The position numbers and the translations under genes are program-made. From NCBI RefSeq assembly GCF_000495795.1, contig NZ_AWGD01000019.1, forward strand, positions 62,001-126,000: DNA of 64,000 bases. Reading direction: 5' to 3'. The DNA is from Asticcacaulis sp. AC460 (lineage in GTDB: Bacteria; Pseudomonadota; Alphaproteobacteria; Caulobacterales; Caulobacteraceae). The notes beneath the pieces are model-generated. The model was not told the DNA's origin, made no database searches, and worked only from the letters and a program-made list of their open reading frames with translations. Below are positions 56,447 through 64,000 of the stretch, in pieces (position 1 is the first letter of the stretch; each line of letters begins with the position of its first letter).

Positions 56447-58215
56447 TCGTTCCCCCCCTTCATCACAACCCCGCTGCGGCGCGGATCCGAGCCGCCATCG
56501 AAACTGCCGTCCTTCTGACGCAATATGCCGTTCAGCCCCGATTCCTCGCCCGACACCGCCGTCATCTGATAACCCATGGCGACCAACCCGTCCCATACCT
56601 TGGGCTCCATGCGCTCCTTTTCGATGCGGATGGAATCGCCACGCGCCACCACATTGGGCAGATTGATGGCGTCCTGCATGGGCAACTTCCAGTCTAGCAC
56701 CCCGATCAACGTCTTCAGATTATAGCTCAAAATAGAATTGCCGCCGGGCGAACCGACCGCGGCCACGACCTTCCGGCCCGTCGCATCGAACACGATCACC
56801 GGCGCCATGGACGAACGCGGATGTTTCCCGCCGGCGACGGCATTGGCGGCCGGGGTGCCGTCCGGCGCGGTCGGGCTGAACGAAAAATCAGTCAGCTGAT
56901 TGTTGAGGAAAAACCCGCCGACCATCCGCCCGGAGCCGAAGATGCTCTCGACCGTCGTGGTCATACTCAACACATTGCCATAACCGTCACGGATGACGAA
57001 ATGTGTCGTGCCGGCAGGCTCCAACGTCGCGTCGATGCCGGGCTGAACGGTGACAACCGGCAACTGGCCGGCTTTCGGCGTCGCGCCGGCCTTGCCGATG
57101 GTGATCGAAGCCGCGCGCGACAGGGCATAGTTGCCGTTGAGATAGGCGGTCTGCTGGGCGGCGAACAAAGGCGTGTCGCCTTCATAATAGTCGCGGTCGG
57201 CATACATCAGCCGCTCGGCCTCGATCAGCACCTGCCAGGCGCGCGGATCATGCACGCCCCACTGCCCCAGCGGATAGGCCTCAGCGATGCGCAACCCCTG
57301 CAGCACGGCGATCCCGCCGGACGGCACATTGGTGGTGCAGACTATATAGACGCGGTAGGGCACGCACAAAGGCCGGCCGCGATAGTCGCTGGTGGCCTTG
57401 TAAGGCTTGATCGTGGTCGACTTGACCTTGTATCCGGCGAGATCGGCCAACGTCATGCCGCCGGGCAGGGGCTCGGCATTGCTGCGTGCGACGATGGCCT
57501 CGGCGATCGGGCCCGAGCGAAAAGCGTCGCTGCGCTGCGCCGCCAGCGCGCGCAAGGTGTCGCCATAGGCCGGGTTGGTCATGACGTCGCCGGTCTTGCG
57601 GAAGCCGCCCTGGCCGTTGCCGAAATAGGCTTTTGTGTCAGCCGTGGTCTTCTGCGGGAAGTCGCGGTTCTGCAGATAGTTGCCCAGGCGCTTCGACACG
57701 GTGAAACCCGTATCAGCCAGGCCGATGCCGGCATCGAACAGCGTATTCCACGCCAGCTTGCCATGATCCTTGTGCGCCTGGTCAAGCATGAACACCGCCC
57801 CCGGCACACCAGAGGCGCGGCCTGAGGTCACCGCCGTCGGCCAGGGCAGGGACTTGCCATCAGGCCCTAAGAAACGATCAGCGGTGGCCGAAGCCGGCGC
57901 GACTTCGCGGCCGTTATAGTCGGTGATCTCGCCGGTGGCCGCGTCGTAATAGAGCATGAAGGCGCCGCCCCCCAGGCCCGAGCTTTGCGGCTCGACCAAC
58001 CCCAGCACGGACTGGACGGCGACGGCGGCGTCGGCAGCGGTGCCGCCGCGCTTCAGCACGGCCATGCCGGCTTCGACGGCGACGGGCTCGGCTGCGGCAA
58101 CGATCGGCTCGACCTTTTGCGGCTTCGCCCAAGATGCTGAAACAAAGCCTGGCGCTGAGAGGGCGACCGCGACCAGGGTCACGACATGCAGGGTTTTGAC
58201 GACAAATCGCGGCAC
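56443..58215 (-). CDS. ggt: Secreted gamma-glutamyltransferase
   Basis: A 590-residue N-terminal nucleophile hydrolase with a signal peptide (VVKTLHVVTLVAVALSAPGFVSA). The autoprocessing and catalytic threonine is Thr403 in GTTHFVIRDGYGNVLSMTTT, and the substrate loop SSGLGGGAFMLYYD is near the N-terminus. Conserved later motifs are RMVGGFFLNNQLTDF, GKHPRSSMAPVIV and VGSPGGNSI. It hydrolyses or transfers the gamma-glutamyl group of glutathione in the periplasm. I use the GTG at 58215, eight bases after GGAG; the longer frame to 58350 lacks a signal-like start. Confidence 0.93.
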   Translation of the reverse strand: MPRFVVKTLHVVTLVAVALSAPGFVSASWAKPQKVEPIVAAAEPVAVEAGMAVLKRGGTAADAAVAVQSVLGLVEPQSSGLGGGAFMLYYDAATGEITDYNGREVAPASATADRFLGPDGKSLPWPTAVTSGRASGVPGAVFMLDQAHKDHGKLAWNTLFDAGIGLADTGFTVSKRLGNYLQNRDFPQKTTADTKAYFGNGQGGFRKTGDVMTNPAYGDTLRALAAQRSDAFRSGPIAEAIVARSNAEPLPGGMTLADLAGYKVKSTTIKPYKATSDYRGRPLCVPYRVYIVCTTNVPSGGIAVLQGLRIAEAYPLGQWGVHDPRAWQVLIEAERLMYADRDYYEGDTPLFAAQQTAYLNGNYALSRAASITIGKAGATPKAGQLPVVTVQPGIDATLEPAGTTHFVIRDGYGNVLSMTTTVESIFGSGRMVGGFFLNNQLTDFSFSPTAPDGTPAANAVAGGKHPRSSMAPVIVFDATGRKVVAAVGSPGGNSILSYNLKTLIGVLDWKLPMQDAINLPNVVARGDSIRIEKERMEPKVWDGLVAMGYQMTAVSGEESGLNGILRQKDGSFDGGSDPRRSGVVMKGGNE

Positions 58216-58401
58216 CGGGTGAACTCCATACAGGCGGGGAGGCCTTATATGGGTTCGATTAGAGCGCGGCGCTGCTGTGGGGAACAACAAAAATCGCGAA
58301 TAGATGTGAAAAAATGCGCGATTCCGCCTTGCCTTTGCCGGGAAGCTCAACTAAATGTCCCGCCTCTTCGCGGGGCTTAAGGCCTTGCGGCTTGTGGAAA
58401 T

Positions 58402-58478
58402 GCACTCGTAGCTCAGCTGGATAGAGCATCAGACTACGAATCTGAGGGTCGGGCGTTCGAATCGCTCCGAGTGCGCCA
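58402..58478 (+). tRNA. tRNA-Arg (anticodon ACG)
   Basis: A 77-nt cloverleaf. The acceptor stem is GCACTCG/CGAGTGC with discriminator G and encoded CCA, the D arm has AGCTCAGCTGGATAGAGC, the anticodon loop is CTACGAA (ACG) on a CAGA/TCTG stem, and the T arm holds GTTCGAATC. It reads CGN arginine codons after A34 is deaminated. A mobile-element integrase follows within 105 bp, so the 3' end is the probable attachment site. Confidence 0.96.
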
Positions 58479-58498
58479 TCCACTTTTTTAAACAATTA

Positions 58499-58521
58499 CA
58501 GCCCCTTACGGGGCTGTTTTT
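58499..58521 (+). terminator. Rho-independent terminator after tRNA-Arg
   Basis: Hairpin AGCCCC-TTAC-GGGGCT followed by five T, 22 bp past the tRNA. Confidence 0.85.
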
Positions 58522-58581
58522 GCGTCTGGGGTATGAGCCTCAAAGGGGCTGTTACAGCCTTGTTACAGGCCTTGTTACAGC

Positions 58582-59772
58582 TCAGGTTCCGCCCTTGTTC
58601 CGAAGCTCGGCCGCGCGGGCGGCGCGGAGGTGGCGGACGTTGTCAACCTGGTCCTGGGCGTGGTCGGCCATGCCGCGGCGTTCGGCCTGCCGCCGGTAGA
58701 TCGCCGCCGCCCGAGTCGTGGCGTGGTCCAGCTGGGACATGATGCCGGCATCGCTGGCGCCCGCCATGGCCAGTTCAACGCCGCGGCTGTGCTTCAAGCC
58801 GTGCAAAGTCAGGGGGCAGAAGATTTTACCCTCTTCGTTCATATCGGCGCGGACCTTGCCCGCGCGGGCAAGCGAATTCATCAGCCGATCGAAGGCATGG
58901 CCCAGGGCGCGCGACTTCCACGGCGTGCCGTTGGCGTCATAGGACAGGGTAAGTGCGCGATTCGGCGTCGCATCGAGGATCGCCGTCAGGCGTTCGTCTT
59001 CGCGGCGGTCGGCCAGGACCTTGCGCTTTTCCGTGATCCAGTGGATGCGGCGTTCGGGGAGGCCTTCGGCGTTGTGACCGATCACGCGGGCGCGCATCGG
59101 AACGGCCATGATGGTGCCTTTGCGGAAGCCGCCATATCTGGCCAGGGCGATGGCACGGGCCAAGCCGGGGTGTTGGCGCTCGATCGCCGATGCGATGGCG
59201 GTCTCGACCTCGAAATCTTCCCAGGTCGGGTTGCCTTCGTCCAGATCGTGCGGCCGGCGGACATTATCGACCTTATTGAACGGATCGCCCTTGATGCGGT
59301 TGTCGTTTTCGTCGGCGATGATGGGTGTCAGGGCGTTTTTCAGCAGCTGAAGGCGCATGTTGGCGGCGCGGTAGCCGCGCAGGGCCCAGGCATCGCGCAG
59401 GGACATGATCCAGCTTCGGGTGATGTCGGACAGCAGGACATCACCGGAATCGTCCGTGATTTCGTCGATATAGTCCTGATATCCGTCCTGGGTGGACCGG
59501 GCCAAGGTGATGAAGTCGGCAGATTTGTTATATTCCTTCAGGGCGCCGCCCAGAGTGCCCGCCCTGGGACGGGCGACGGCGGCCGAGCTGGCGGCCAGGC
59601 GCTTCAGGATGGCATCGACTTCGTTTTTCAGGGCCTGGGTGCCGTCTGGCGATTTCAGGGGGCCTTCGCGGTAGCCGCTTTTGCGGAAATACAGGTCGGT
59701 ATGGCCGTTGGCGCGCTTGACGCGCTGGACGTGCTTCACCTCGATCCATTCAGGCGCGGCGTCGTTTGCCAT
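58582..59772 (-). CDS. Tyrosine recombinase/integrase of the tRNA-Arg element
   Basis: A 396-residue phage-type integrase: an N-terminal arm-binding domain (YFRKSGYREGPLKSPDGT), a core-binding domain (LGGALKEYNKSADFITLARSTQDGYQDYID), then the catalytic domain with Arg in YGGFRKGTIM, the box LTLHGLKHSRG and QLDHATTRAAAIYRRQ (His and nucleophile Tyr). The HxxR box reads HGLK, so Arg is replaced by Lys. The gene points at the tRNA, the usual orientation for elements integrated there. Its start overlaps the excisionase-like gene by 23 bp. Confidence 0.9.
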   Translation of the reverse strand: MANDAAPEWIEVKHVQRVKRANGHTDLYFRKSGYREGPLKSPDGTQALKNEVDAILKRLAASSAAVARPRAGTLGGALKEYNKSADFITLARSTQDGYQDYIDEITDDSGDVLLSDITRSWIMSLRDAWALRGYRAANMRLQLLKNALTPIIADENDNRIKGDPFNKVDNVRRPHDLDEGNPTWEDFEVETAIASAIERQHPGLARAIALARYGGFRKGTIMAVPMRARVIGHNAEGLPERRIHWITEKRKVLADRREDERLTAILDATPNRALTLSYDANGTPWKSRALGHAFDRLMNSLARAGKVRADMNEEGKIFCPLTLHGLKHSRGVELAMAGASDAGIMSQLDHATTRAAAIYRRQAERRGMADHAQDQVDNVRHLRAARAAELRNKGGT

Positions 59773-60097
59773 GATGTCCCCCTGTAGCTCTGGCGATGGC
59801 GCGGGTGATGGCGTCGTCGCGACGTTGGTCGGGTGTGTCGACCATAGTTTCAGCGGCCGGCGCGGAATCGTTAACCGCCGGGGCGGTGGAATTCAAGCGC
59901 GGTCGCAGGCCTGATGCCCAAGTGTCGAGATCCGCGCGCCGGTACCGGACGATATTGGCGCCGATATCGACGGGAAAGACTGGGCAGATTTTATGAAAGG
60001 TACGGCCGTCCATCCCGCCCAAGTAGGCGCAGGCCTGGTCGATGGTCATCAGCATCGGCCAGGCTTCAGGTATGGGATGGAGTCCGCCTTCGCGCAT
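59750..60097 (-). CDS. Excisionase-like / AlpA-type helix-turn-helix protein
   Basis: A 115-residue protein with a small winged-helix pattern: PMLMTIDQACAYLGGMDGRTFHKICPVFPVDIGANIVRYRRADLDTWASGL. This is how many directionality factors and AlpA-like regulators begin. A disordered tail (APAVNDSAPAAETMVDTPDQ) and basic end (GGHHGKRRRA) follow. Its place directly before the integrase supports a role in excision. The start overlaps the upstream methyltransferase stop by one base. Confidence 0.7.
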   Translation of the reverse strand: MREGGLHPIPEAWPMLMTIDQACAYLGGMDGRTFHKICPVFPVDIGANIVRYRRADLDTWASGLRPRLNSTAPAVNDSAPAAETMVDTPDQRRDDAITRAIARATGGHHGKRRRA

Positions 60098-60819
60098 CAG
60101 ATTTTGACGTCCTCAGGGCGCATCAGTTCGGCCTTCAGGCCTGGGGGCAGGTTCACCACGGTCGCGGGGCCGGTGTAGCCGCGCTGATAGTGAAACCATG
60201 CGAATTCCTGAGGTTTGTTCGCCGCCGGGTCATAGAAGCCCAGGACCATCGGCGTCCGTTCGGTGCAGGGCAGGAAGGTCTTCAGGTTGCCGAGTGGGTT
60301 CCTGTGGTGCAGTTCGTAGCGCCCGGCGCCGCAGATCAGGCCCAGGCGGGCCAAGATGATGACGTTGTCGCAGGTCTTTTGCGCCTGACGGACGATGTCT
60401 TCGGCCAGGGTGAACGGCGGGTTGGTGCACATCAGGCTTGTGGCCGGCGGCGTCACGGCTTCGAAGGCCAGGGCATCGGCCAGGGGGAAGCCGCGGTTCC
60501 AGTCCTCGATGTCGGACGGGCGAACGTCAGGGAAAAATTCGCGCAGGGGCGCGACCTGGTGGCCCAGGCCTGCGCATGGCTCATAGACAACTACGTCTTG
60601 CGGAATCGTCGGCCAGGATCCGAAGATCAGCGGGGCGAGGGTCTGGACCATGGCGCGGACGTTCCAAGGCTGGGTCGGGAACAGTTCGCGTTCCTGCATC
60701 CGCTTTTTTTCTTCCTGAGATAGGAACATATCGAACTGTTCGTGCTGTTGGATGTAGCGGTTTGAGCCTTCGTTGACGGCGGTACCACGGGCCGCGCGCT
60801 GGGCGTCGGACAGTTTCAT
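60097..60819 (-). CDS. Putative N6-adenine DNA methyltransferase
   Basis: A 240-residue class I methyltransferase-like protein. The SAM-binding motif is probably VVVYEPCAGLGHQVAPL and the catalytic motif is CTNPPF (D/N-P-P-F), as in N6-adenine methyltransferases carried by phages. The N-terminus is polar (KLSDAQRAARGTAVNEGSNRY). No paired restriction enzyme is near it. It may protect the element from host restriction or mark its own DNA; the recognition site is unknown. Confidence 0.75.
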   Translation of the reverse strand: MKLSDAQRAARGTAVNEGSNRYIQQHEQFDMFLSQEEKKRMQERELFPTQPWNVRAMVQTLAPLIFGSWPTIPQDVVVYEPCAGLGHQVAPLREFFPDVRPSDIEDWNRGFPLADALAFEAVTPPATSLMCTNPPFTLAEDIVRQAQKTCDNVIILARLGLICGAGRYELHHRNPLGNLKTFLPCTERTPMVLGFYDPAANKPQEFAWFHYQRGYTGPATVVNLPPGLKAELMRPEDVKI

Positions 60820-60887
60820 GCTGCACACTGATTGAATTCAATCTCAGCCTGCTTTACGTTTGCTCGTTGACTTTGAAGGGGACGAAA

Positions 60888-61460
60888 GTGCGGCTGCCAA
60901 ACCTCAAATCCTGGACTATTCGCGAGCGATGGATGGGAGGAATGGCGGCGGCCTTTGCTGCTCTCTTCTTCGGGTTTGTGCTGGGCCGTGCAGATTTTGA
61001 CCCGGACTGGGTAAGTGCAATGGTCGCGGCCGTTGCGCTTATCGCAGCCATTGTCGCGTATCTTTCCAGCGAAGAAACAGGGCGCCGTGAGCACAGGGCT
61101 TATGTTGAAGTCGAACCCGTCAAAGCGTCGATTGCAATATTGAAATTCGTTGAGGTGACCTTCAAGGTACGAAACTATGGTCGAACCCCGTGCAAATTTA
61201 TCCTCCATGCTCAGATGAGAATGCTGAACAACAACATACAAGAATATCCGTACACAGGTATGAGAAGTGTCCAAAATCTGCATCCTGGCGAAGCTAAAGA
61301 AGTCGTTGTTTGTTTGGAGAAAGAGCTCACGGACGACGATTTTGGTTACGCTATGGCCCCTGGAGCTATAGTTGGCATTCAAGGTTGGTTCGACTACTTC
61401 GATGTTTTCGACACGACACATCATGAGACCTTTGTCGATAGAGTAGTGGATTTTCGATAG
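60888..61460 (+). CDS. Two-helix membrane protein, reverse orientation within element
   Basis: A protein of about 190 residues on the strand opposite to its neighbours. It has two transmembrane helices (WMGGMAAAFAALFFGFVLG and VSAMVAAVALIAAIVAYLS) and a soluble beta-rich domain (VEVEPVKASIAILKFVEVTFKVRNYG...). From about 61,090 the DNA is visibly richer in A/T than the rest of the window, which suggests a separate origin. I use the GTG at 60888, seven bases after AAGGGG. The role is unknown; single genes of this kind in prophages are often exclusion or defence genes. Confidence 0.7.
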   Translation: MRLPNLKSWTIRERWMGGMAAAFAALFFGFVLGRADFDPDWVSAMVAAVALIAAIVAYLSSEETGRREHRAYVEVEPVKASIAILKFVEVTFKVRNYGRTPCKFILHAQMRMLNNNIQEYPYTGMRSVQNLHPGEAKEVVVCLEKELTDDDFGYAMAPGAIVGIQGWFDYFDVFDTTHHETFVDRVVDFR

Positions 61461-61465
61461 TTTCT

Positions 61466-63310
61466 TCATGCCGGCACCTGTGACGTATCGACGGCCAGGG
61501 AGACCGCCAGGGGGCGGACCCAGATGGGCGTGTTGCTGAGAAGGAAGGTTTCGCCGGCCGAGGCCAGCAGCAGGGTCATCGCAAAGCAGCTGCCCATGGC
61601 CTTTGCCGACAGCCGCGGGACGCCGTTGCCGATCTGCTCGCGCCACTGGCTGTCCGAGCTGCCGTGAAGCCACCACGAGTCGGGATGATCGAGGTCGATC
61701 AGGCTTTGCAGCGCGGCCAGTTCCAAGGTGGTGAACGGGCGGTGCCATGTGCCGTCCTGGGCGGTGATGACACAGGTCAGGCGGTCCGCCGCCGCCGGCA
61801 TGATGATCGGGTTTTCGACATCGAGGACGGTGGGGCGATGGTCAGCGACGGACCATGCGCCGTTGTCGTGGCACGCGAAGCCGGGGACGGCCAGGCTGGT
61901 GTCGGTATAGGCCAGGACGCCGTAGTGGCGCTGGCTGTTGTAGTGGTCGCGGTCCTGCGTCATGCCGTTGGGGCGCGGGTCGGCCACGGCAAAAGCGCCA
62001 TTGCCCGTGGTGCTCGCGGCGATGACAGTGCCGGCGGCTTCGTCCATCGCCGTGACGCGGTATTTGGTCTGTTTGTAGTCTTCGCGCTGCGCGGGTCTCG
62101 GATCTTGCACACATTGACCGGAGCCGTGAGCCGACGAAATAGCACCGGTGTTAGCGGAATAGGGAACGATCCGGAATTCGTTGGAGTGCTTAGCCGGTCC
62201 AGTATGGCGGATGTCGGCGACGGAAAAGTTACCTTGCCCGGGCGAGCGAGCCGAGGTGACGACACCGGCCGTGTCTTCGTAGCGCAGGACGCCGTACTGG
62301 CTGTATTGTTCGGCGTTCGCAGGCGGGCGCATGTCAGCCACGCTGAAGGCGCCGTTGCTGGGCGTCGATCGGCCGGCCACGGTGCCCATCGGGTCGCCCC
62401 AGGTGTTCACGCCCAGGTAACCGGCGCGGTATTCCGGCACGATCAGGAAGTCCTTCAGATAGCCGTCTTCGACGTTCAGCTTGTTGAGGCTGCGCCAGTC
62501 GCTACCGGCTTCGACGAAGGCCAGGCGGACCCATGTCTTCCATTGCAGCGAGGGGATGCGGTGCATCGGGCCGCCGGCAGGGTCGCCGGGCAGTGGCATC
62601 AGGTCGAGGACTTCGCCGACACCGCGCAGCTTGTGCTTCGGCGGCTGGTACAGGAAGGGCGGCACCTTTTCAGGGTGACGGGCGACCATCAGGAAGCGCT
62701 TGCGGCTTTGGGCGAGGTTGCCGATTTCGCCGCAGTCGTGTTCGGTCTCGGCGTATTGGTAGCCGTAGGACCGGAACAAGGCCTGGATCAGATCGAGCAG
62801 GCGACGGCCGCGCGTGCGGATGCGGGGGACGTTTTCGAAGATAATCAGGCCCGGCGGGTCGTTCTTCCACGTTTCGAGCATGAGCCAGACGCCGCGCAGG
62901 GTCAGCTCGTTGAGGGCCTGGTACTTGTCGGTCAAAGACGTGGTCTGAGACAGAAGACCGGAGAAGCCTTTGCACGGGGCGGACAGGAAGACGATGTCGG
63001 GGCGTTCGAAGCCGGCGGCGCGCTGGATATCGGCCGGGGTGGCTTCGCGCCAGCCAGGAGGCGGGGCTTTGCCGTGAAAGGCGATGTACTGTTCAAGGGT
63101 GAACAGGTCCATGCAGGTGCCCTTCACGCCGGCGAAGCGGTCGAAGTTGGCGATGGCGTCTTTATCGACGTCGATGCCGCCGATGCAGCGCATCTGGGCT
63201 TCGAGGTTGCCCAGGCGGGCCGTGCCTTCGTTGAAGCCGGCGGCGCCCATGCCAATGCCGCAGAAGAAGTGGAAGTGGGTGAATTCGCGGGTTTCGAGGC
63301 GCAGGCTCAT
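61466..63310 (-). CDS. C5-cytosine DNA methyltransferase with repeat-rich central region
   Basis: A 614-residue C5 methyltransferase. Motif I is HFHFFCGIGMGAAGF; the catalytic Cys113 lies in SAPCKGFSG; the ENV motif is FENV (158-161); the QRR-like motif is NLAQSRKRFLMVARH; and the last motif is QIGNGVPRLSAKAMG. Between them, residues about 298-492 hold five related units with consensus AGTV-x-A-x4-GNGAFSVADPRP. This variable region takes the place of the target-recognition domain. The 3' end lies close to the membrane-protein gene on the other strand. Confidence 0.88.
   Translation of the reverse strand: MSLRLETREFTHFHFFCGIGMGAAGFNEGTARLGNLEAQMRCIGGIDVDKDAIANFDRFAGVKGTCMDLFTLEQYIAFHGKAPPPGWREATPADIQRAAGFERPDIVFLSAPCKGFSGLLSQTTSLTDKYQALNELTLRGVWLMLETWKNDPPGLIIFENVPRIRTRGRRLLDLIQALFRSYGYQYAETEHDCGEIGNLAQSRKRFLMVARHPEKVPPFLYQPPKHKLRGVGEVLDLMPLPGDPAGGPMHRIPSLQWKTWVRLAFVEAGSDWRSLNKLNVEDGYLKDFLIVPEYRAGYLGVNTWGDPMGTVAGRSTPSNGAFSVADMRPPANAEQYSQYGVLRYEDTAGVVTSARSPGQGNFSVADIRHTGPAKHSNEFRIVPYSANTGAISSAHGSGQCVQDPRPAQREDYKQTKYRVTAMDEAAGTVIAASTTGNGAFAVADPRPNGMTQDRDHYNSQRHYGVLAYTDTSLAVPGFACHDNGAWSVADHRPTVLDVENPIIMPAAADRLTCVITAQDGTWHRPFTTLELAALQSLIDLDHPDSWWLHGSSDSQWREQIGNGVPRLSAKAMGSCFAMTLLLASAGETFLLSNTPIWVRPLAVSLAVDTSQVPA
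61835..62419 (-). repeat. Five in-gene repeats in the cytosine methyltransferase
   Basis: Five units of roughly 30-45 codons, at protein residues about 298-328, 339-369, 379-405, 415-446 and 462-492. Each shows a (G/A)-x-V step and the block NGAFSVADxRP or a variant (NFSVADIR, VQDPRP, AFAVADPRP, AWSVADHRP). The units are clear at protein level but already diverged in DNA. Confidence 0.75.
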
Positions 63311-63549
63311 GCTGCACCTACGATCATGAAGATGCAGGCCATCGTCCACAGAGCGGCGGCGACGCCATAGGCAATGGATCCGGCAATCCAGAACCACGAT
63401 ACGGCTTTGACGTAGTACCAGTAGCCGCCGGCGTTGCCTTTGCGGTCGGCTTCGTTGCCCTTACCGATGTGGTACAGGGTGGCGGCCGAAAGGGCGATCG
63501 CGAGGGCGGTCACACCTACTGCCAGGGCAATAATCGTTAGAATGAACAT
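63307..63549 (-). CDS. Small two-helix membrane protein of the element
   Basis: An 80-residue protein with two membrane helices: ILTIIALAVGVTALAIALSAATLY and FWIAGSIAYGVAAALWTMACIFMIV, joined by a short polar loop (HIGKGNEADRKGNAGGYWYY). Its stop overlaps the start of the cytosine methyltransferase by 4 bp. The function is unknown. Confidence 0.65.
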   Translation of the reverse strand: MFILTIIALAVGVTALAIALSAATLYHIGKGNEADRKGNAGGYWYYVKAVSWFWIAGSIAYGVAAALWTMACIFMIVGAA

Positions 63550-63582
63550 GCTGTTTCTCCTCAGCATTGGGGTGGTGGTCGC

Positions 63583-63912
63583 CTAAGCGGCCTTGTTTTT
63601 CAGGGTGGCGGTGATGTCGGCCTGGGCGGTTCGAAGGTCGGCGAAGCTCATGCCGTCGATGACTTTGGCCATCAGCAGAAACGAGTTGCCGACCGTCCAG
63701 TCGCGGCCGTGGACCAGGGTTTCGTTCGGATCGAAGCCGATGCCGCTCGACAGCGTGAACTGGTTGGGCGGCATCTGGAGCAGTTGGGCCAGGTACTGAA
63801 TGACCTGCGACGGCGTGGGCTCCGGAATGACCGGCCAGCGCGCGAAGTCGGAGCCGGGAAGGTCTTCGCAACCCGGCGCCGCCCGCGTGAGGTAGATCCT
63901 GACGAACGCCAT
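63583..63912 (-). CDS. Unrecognised protein of the element, 109 residues
   Basis: A 109-residue protein beginning MAFVRIYLTRAAPGCEDLPG with a C-terminal helical part (FADLRTAQADITATLKNKAA). It has no signal peptide or membrane segment. It is 3 bp from the end of the next upstream gene, so it is co-transcribed with it. No family is recognised. Confidence 0.6.
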   Translation of the reverse strand: MAFVRIYLTRAAPGCEDLPGSDFARWPVIPEPTPSQVIQYLAQLLQMPPNQFTLSSGIGFDPNETLVHGRDWTVGNSFLLMAKVIDGMSFADLRTAQADITATLKNKAA

Positions 63913-63915
63913 CGG

Positions 63916-64000
63916 TCACATGCCGATGCTGGAAATGTAGAGGTCGAAGATGGCGTCCTCTTCCTCGCGTTTGACCTTGTCCTTCTTGCGGAAGGTCACG
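63916..64000 (-). CDS. C-terminal end of an upstream element gene (partial)
   Basis: The last 28 codons of a minus-strand gene that begins beyond the window. They read VTFRKKDKVKREEEDAIFDL then YISSIGM and a TGA stop at 63916-63918, a charged helical end. The product cannot be identified. The stop lies 3 bp before the next start codon, an operon-like spacing. Confidence 0.55.
   Translation of the reverse strand, partial: VTFRKKDKVKREEEDAIFDLYISSIGM

Noticed and set aside
58259-58495. 78-codon minus-strand frame containing GAIRTPDPQIRSLMLYPAELR
   Set aside because: This peptide is the well-known false translation of a tRNA-Arg gene read on its opposite strand; the tRNA at 58402-58478 explains it.
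63307-63567. Longer version of the small membrane protein starting at 63567
   Set aside because: The ATG at 63549 gives a clean membrane-helix start; the extra residues (MLRRNS) are possible but unsupported.

Overview
This is a GC-rich chromosomal window from an alphaproteobacterium, most likely of the order Caulobacterales (Asticcacaulis or a close relative). The evidence is gene content and local order: rpmH-rnpA-yidC-engB near argB and dapD, bolA beside a J-domain protein and cobS/cobT, carD beside fdxA and an S4-domain gene, plus a Tad-type pilus protein. The genus assignment is an inference.

Layout. 1-9,500: a partial Tad-pilus vWA protein, bolA, a J-domain protein, a GNAT acetyltransferase, two small enzyme-like genes, cobS-cobT, a 59-residue gene, a secreted phytase-like esterase, an ArsR/SRPBCC pair with a two-site operator, and rpmB. 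9,500-19,100: an acetaldehyde-type dehydrogenase with a divergent AcoR-like regulator that lacks the AAA+ domain, carD, fdxA, an S4 protein, infC (apparent AUU start), a glycosyltransferase, a hydrolase, a vapBC pair and an epimerase operon. 19,100-23,900: clpB, a DinB-fold gene, dapD and a HAD nucleotidase. 24,186-49,147: about 25 kb of accessory DNA with five giant plus-strand RTX genes; only argB (minus strand) interrupts it. The first RTX protein joins three phage tail-collar domains to 14 RTX modules. The other four are serralysin-type M10 metallopeptidases of 705 to 1,999 residues, three carrying inserted PPC domains. All five end in nearly the same residues (DVL-A/T-H-M/I-V/I-W), so they are probably exported by one type I secretion system, which is not in this window. 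49,158-58,215: a DUF3052-like gene, engB, yidC, rnpA, rpmH, a sensor kinase, a sirtuin without its zinc cysteines, an unrecognised gene and a secreted gamma-glutamyltransferase. 58,402-64,000: tRNA-Arg(ACG) followed by a tyrosine integrase, an excisionase-like gene, an adenine and a cytosine DNA methyltransferase and small membrane or unknown proteins. This is one end of an integrated element that runs off the window.

How it fits together. Most of the window is housekeeping (translation, ribosome assembly, membrane insertion, lysine and arginine synthesis, stress response). Two accessory blocks interrupt it: the RTX cluster, inserted around argB, and the tRNA-Arg element. Intergenic spaces often hold long palindromes, including a 52-bp inverted repeat with an 87-bp loop between the S4 gene and infC.

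Limits. All calls come from reading the sequence. Family names rest on motifs and remembered homologues; no search was run.
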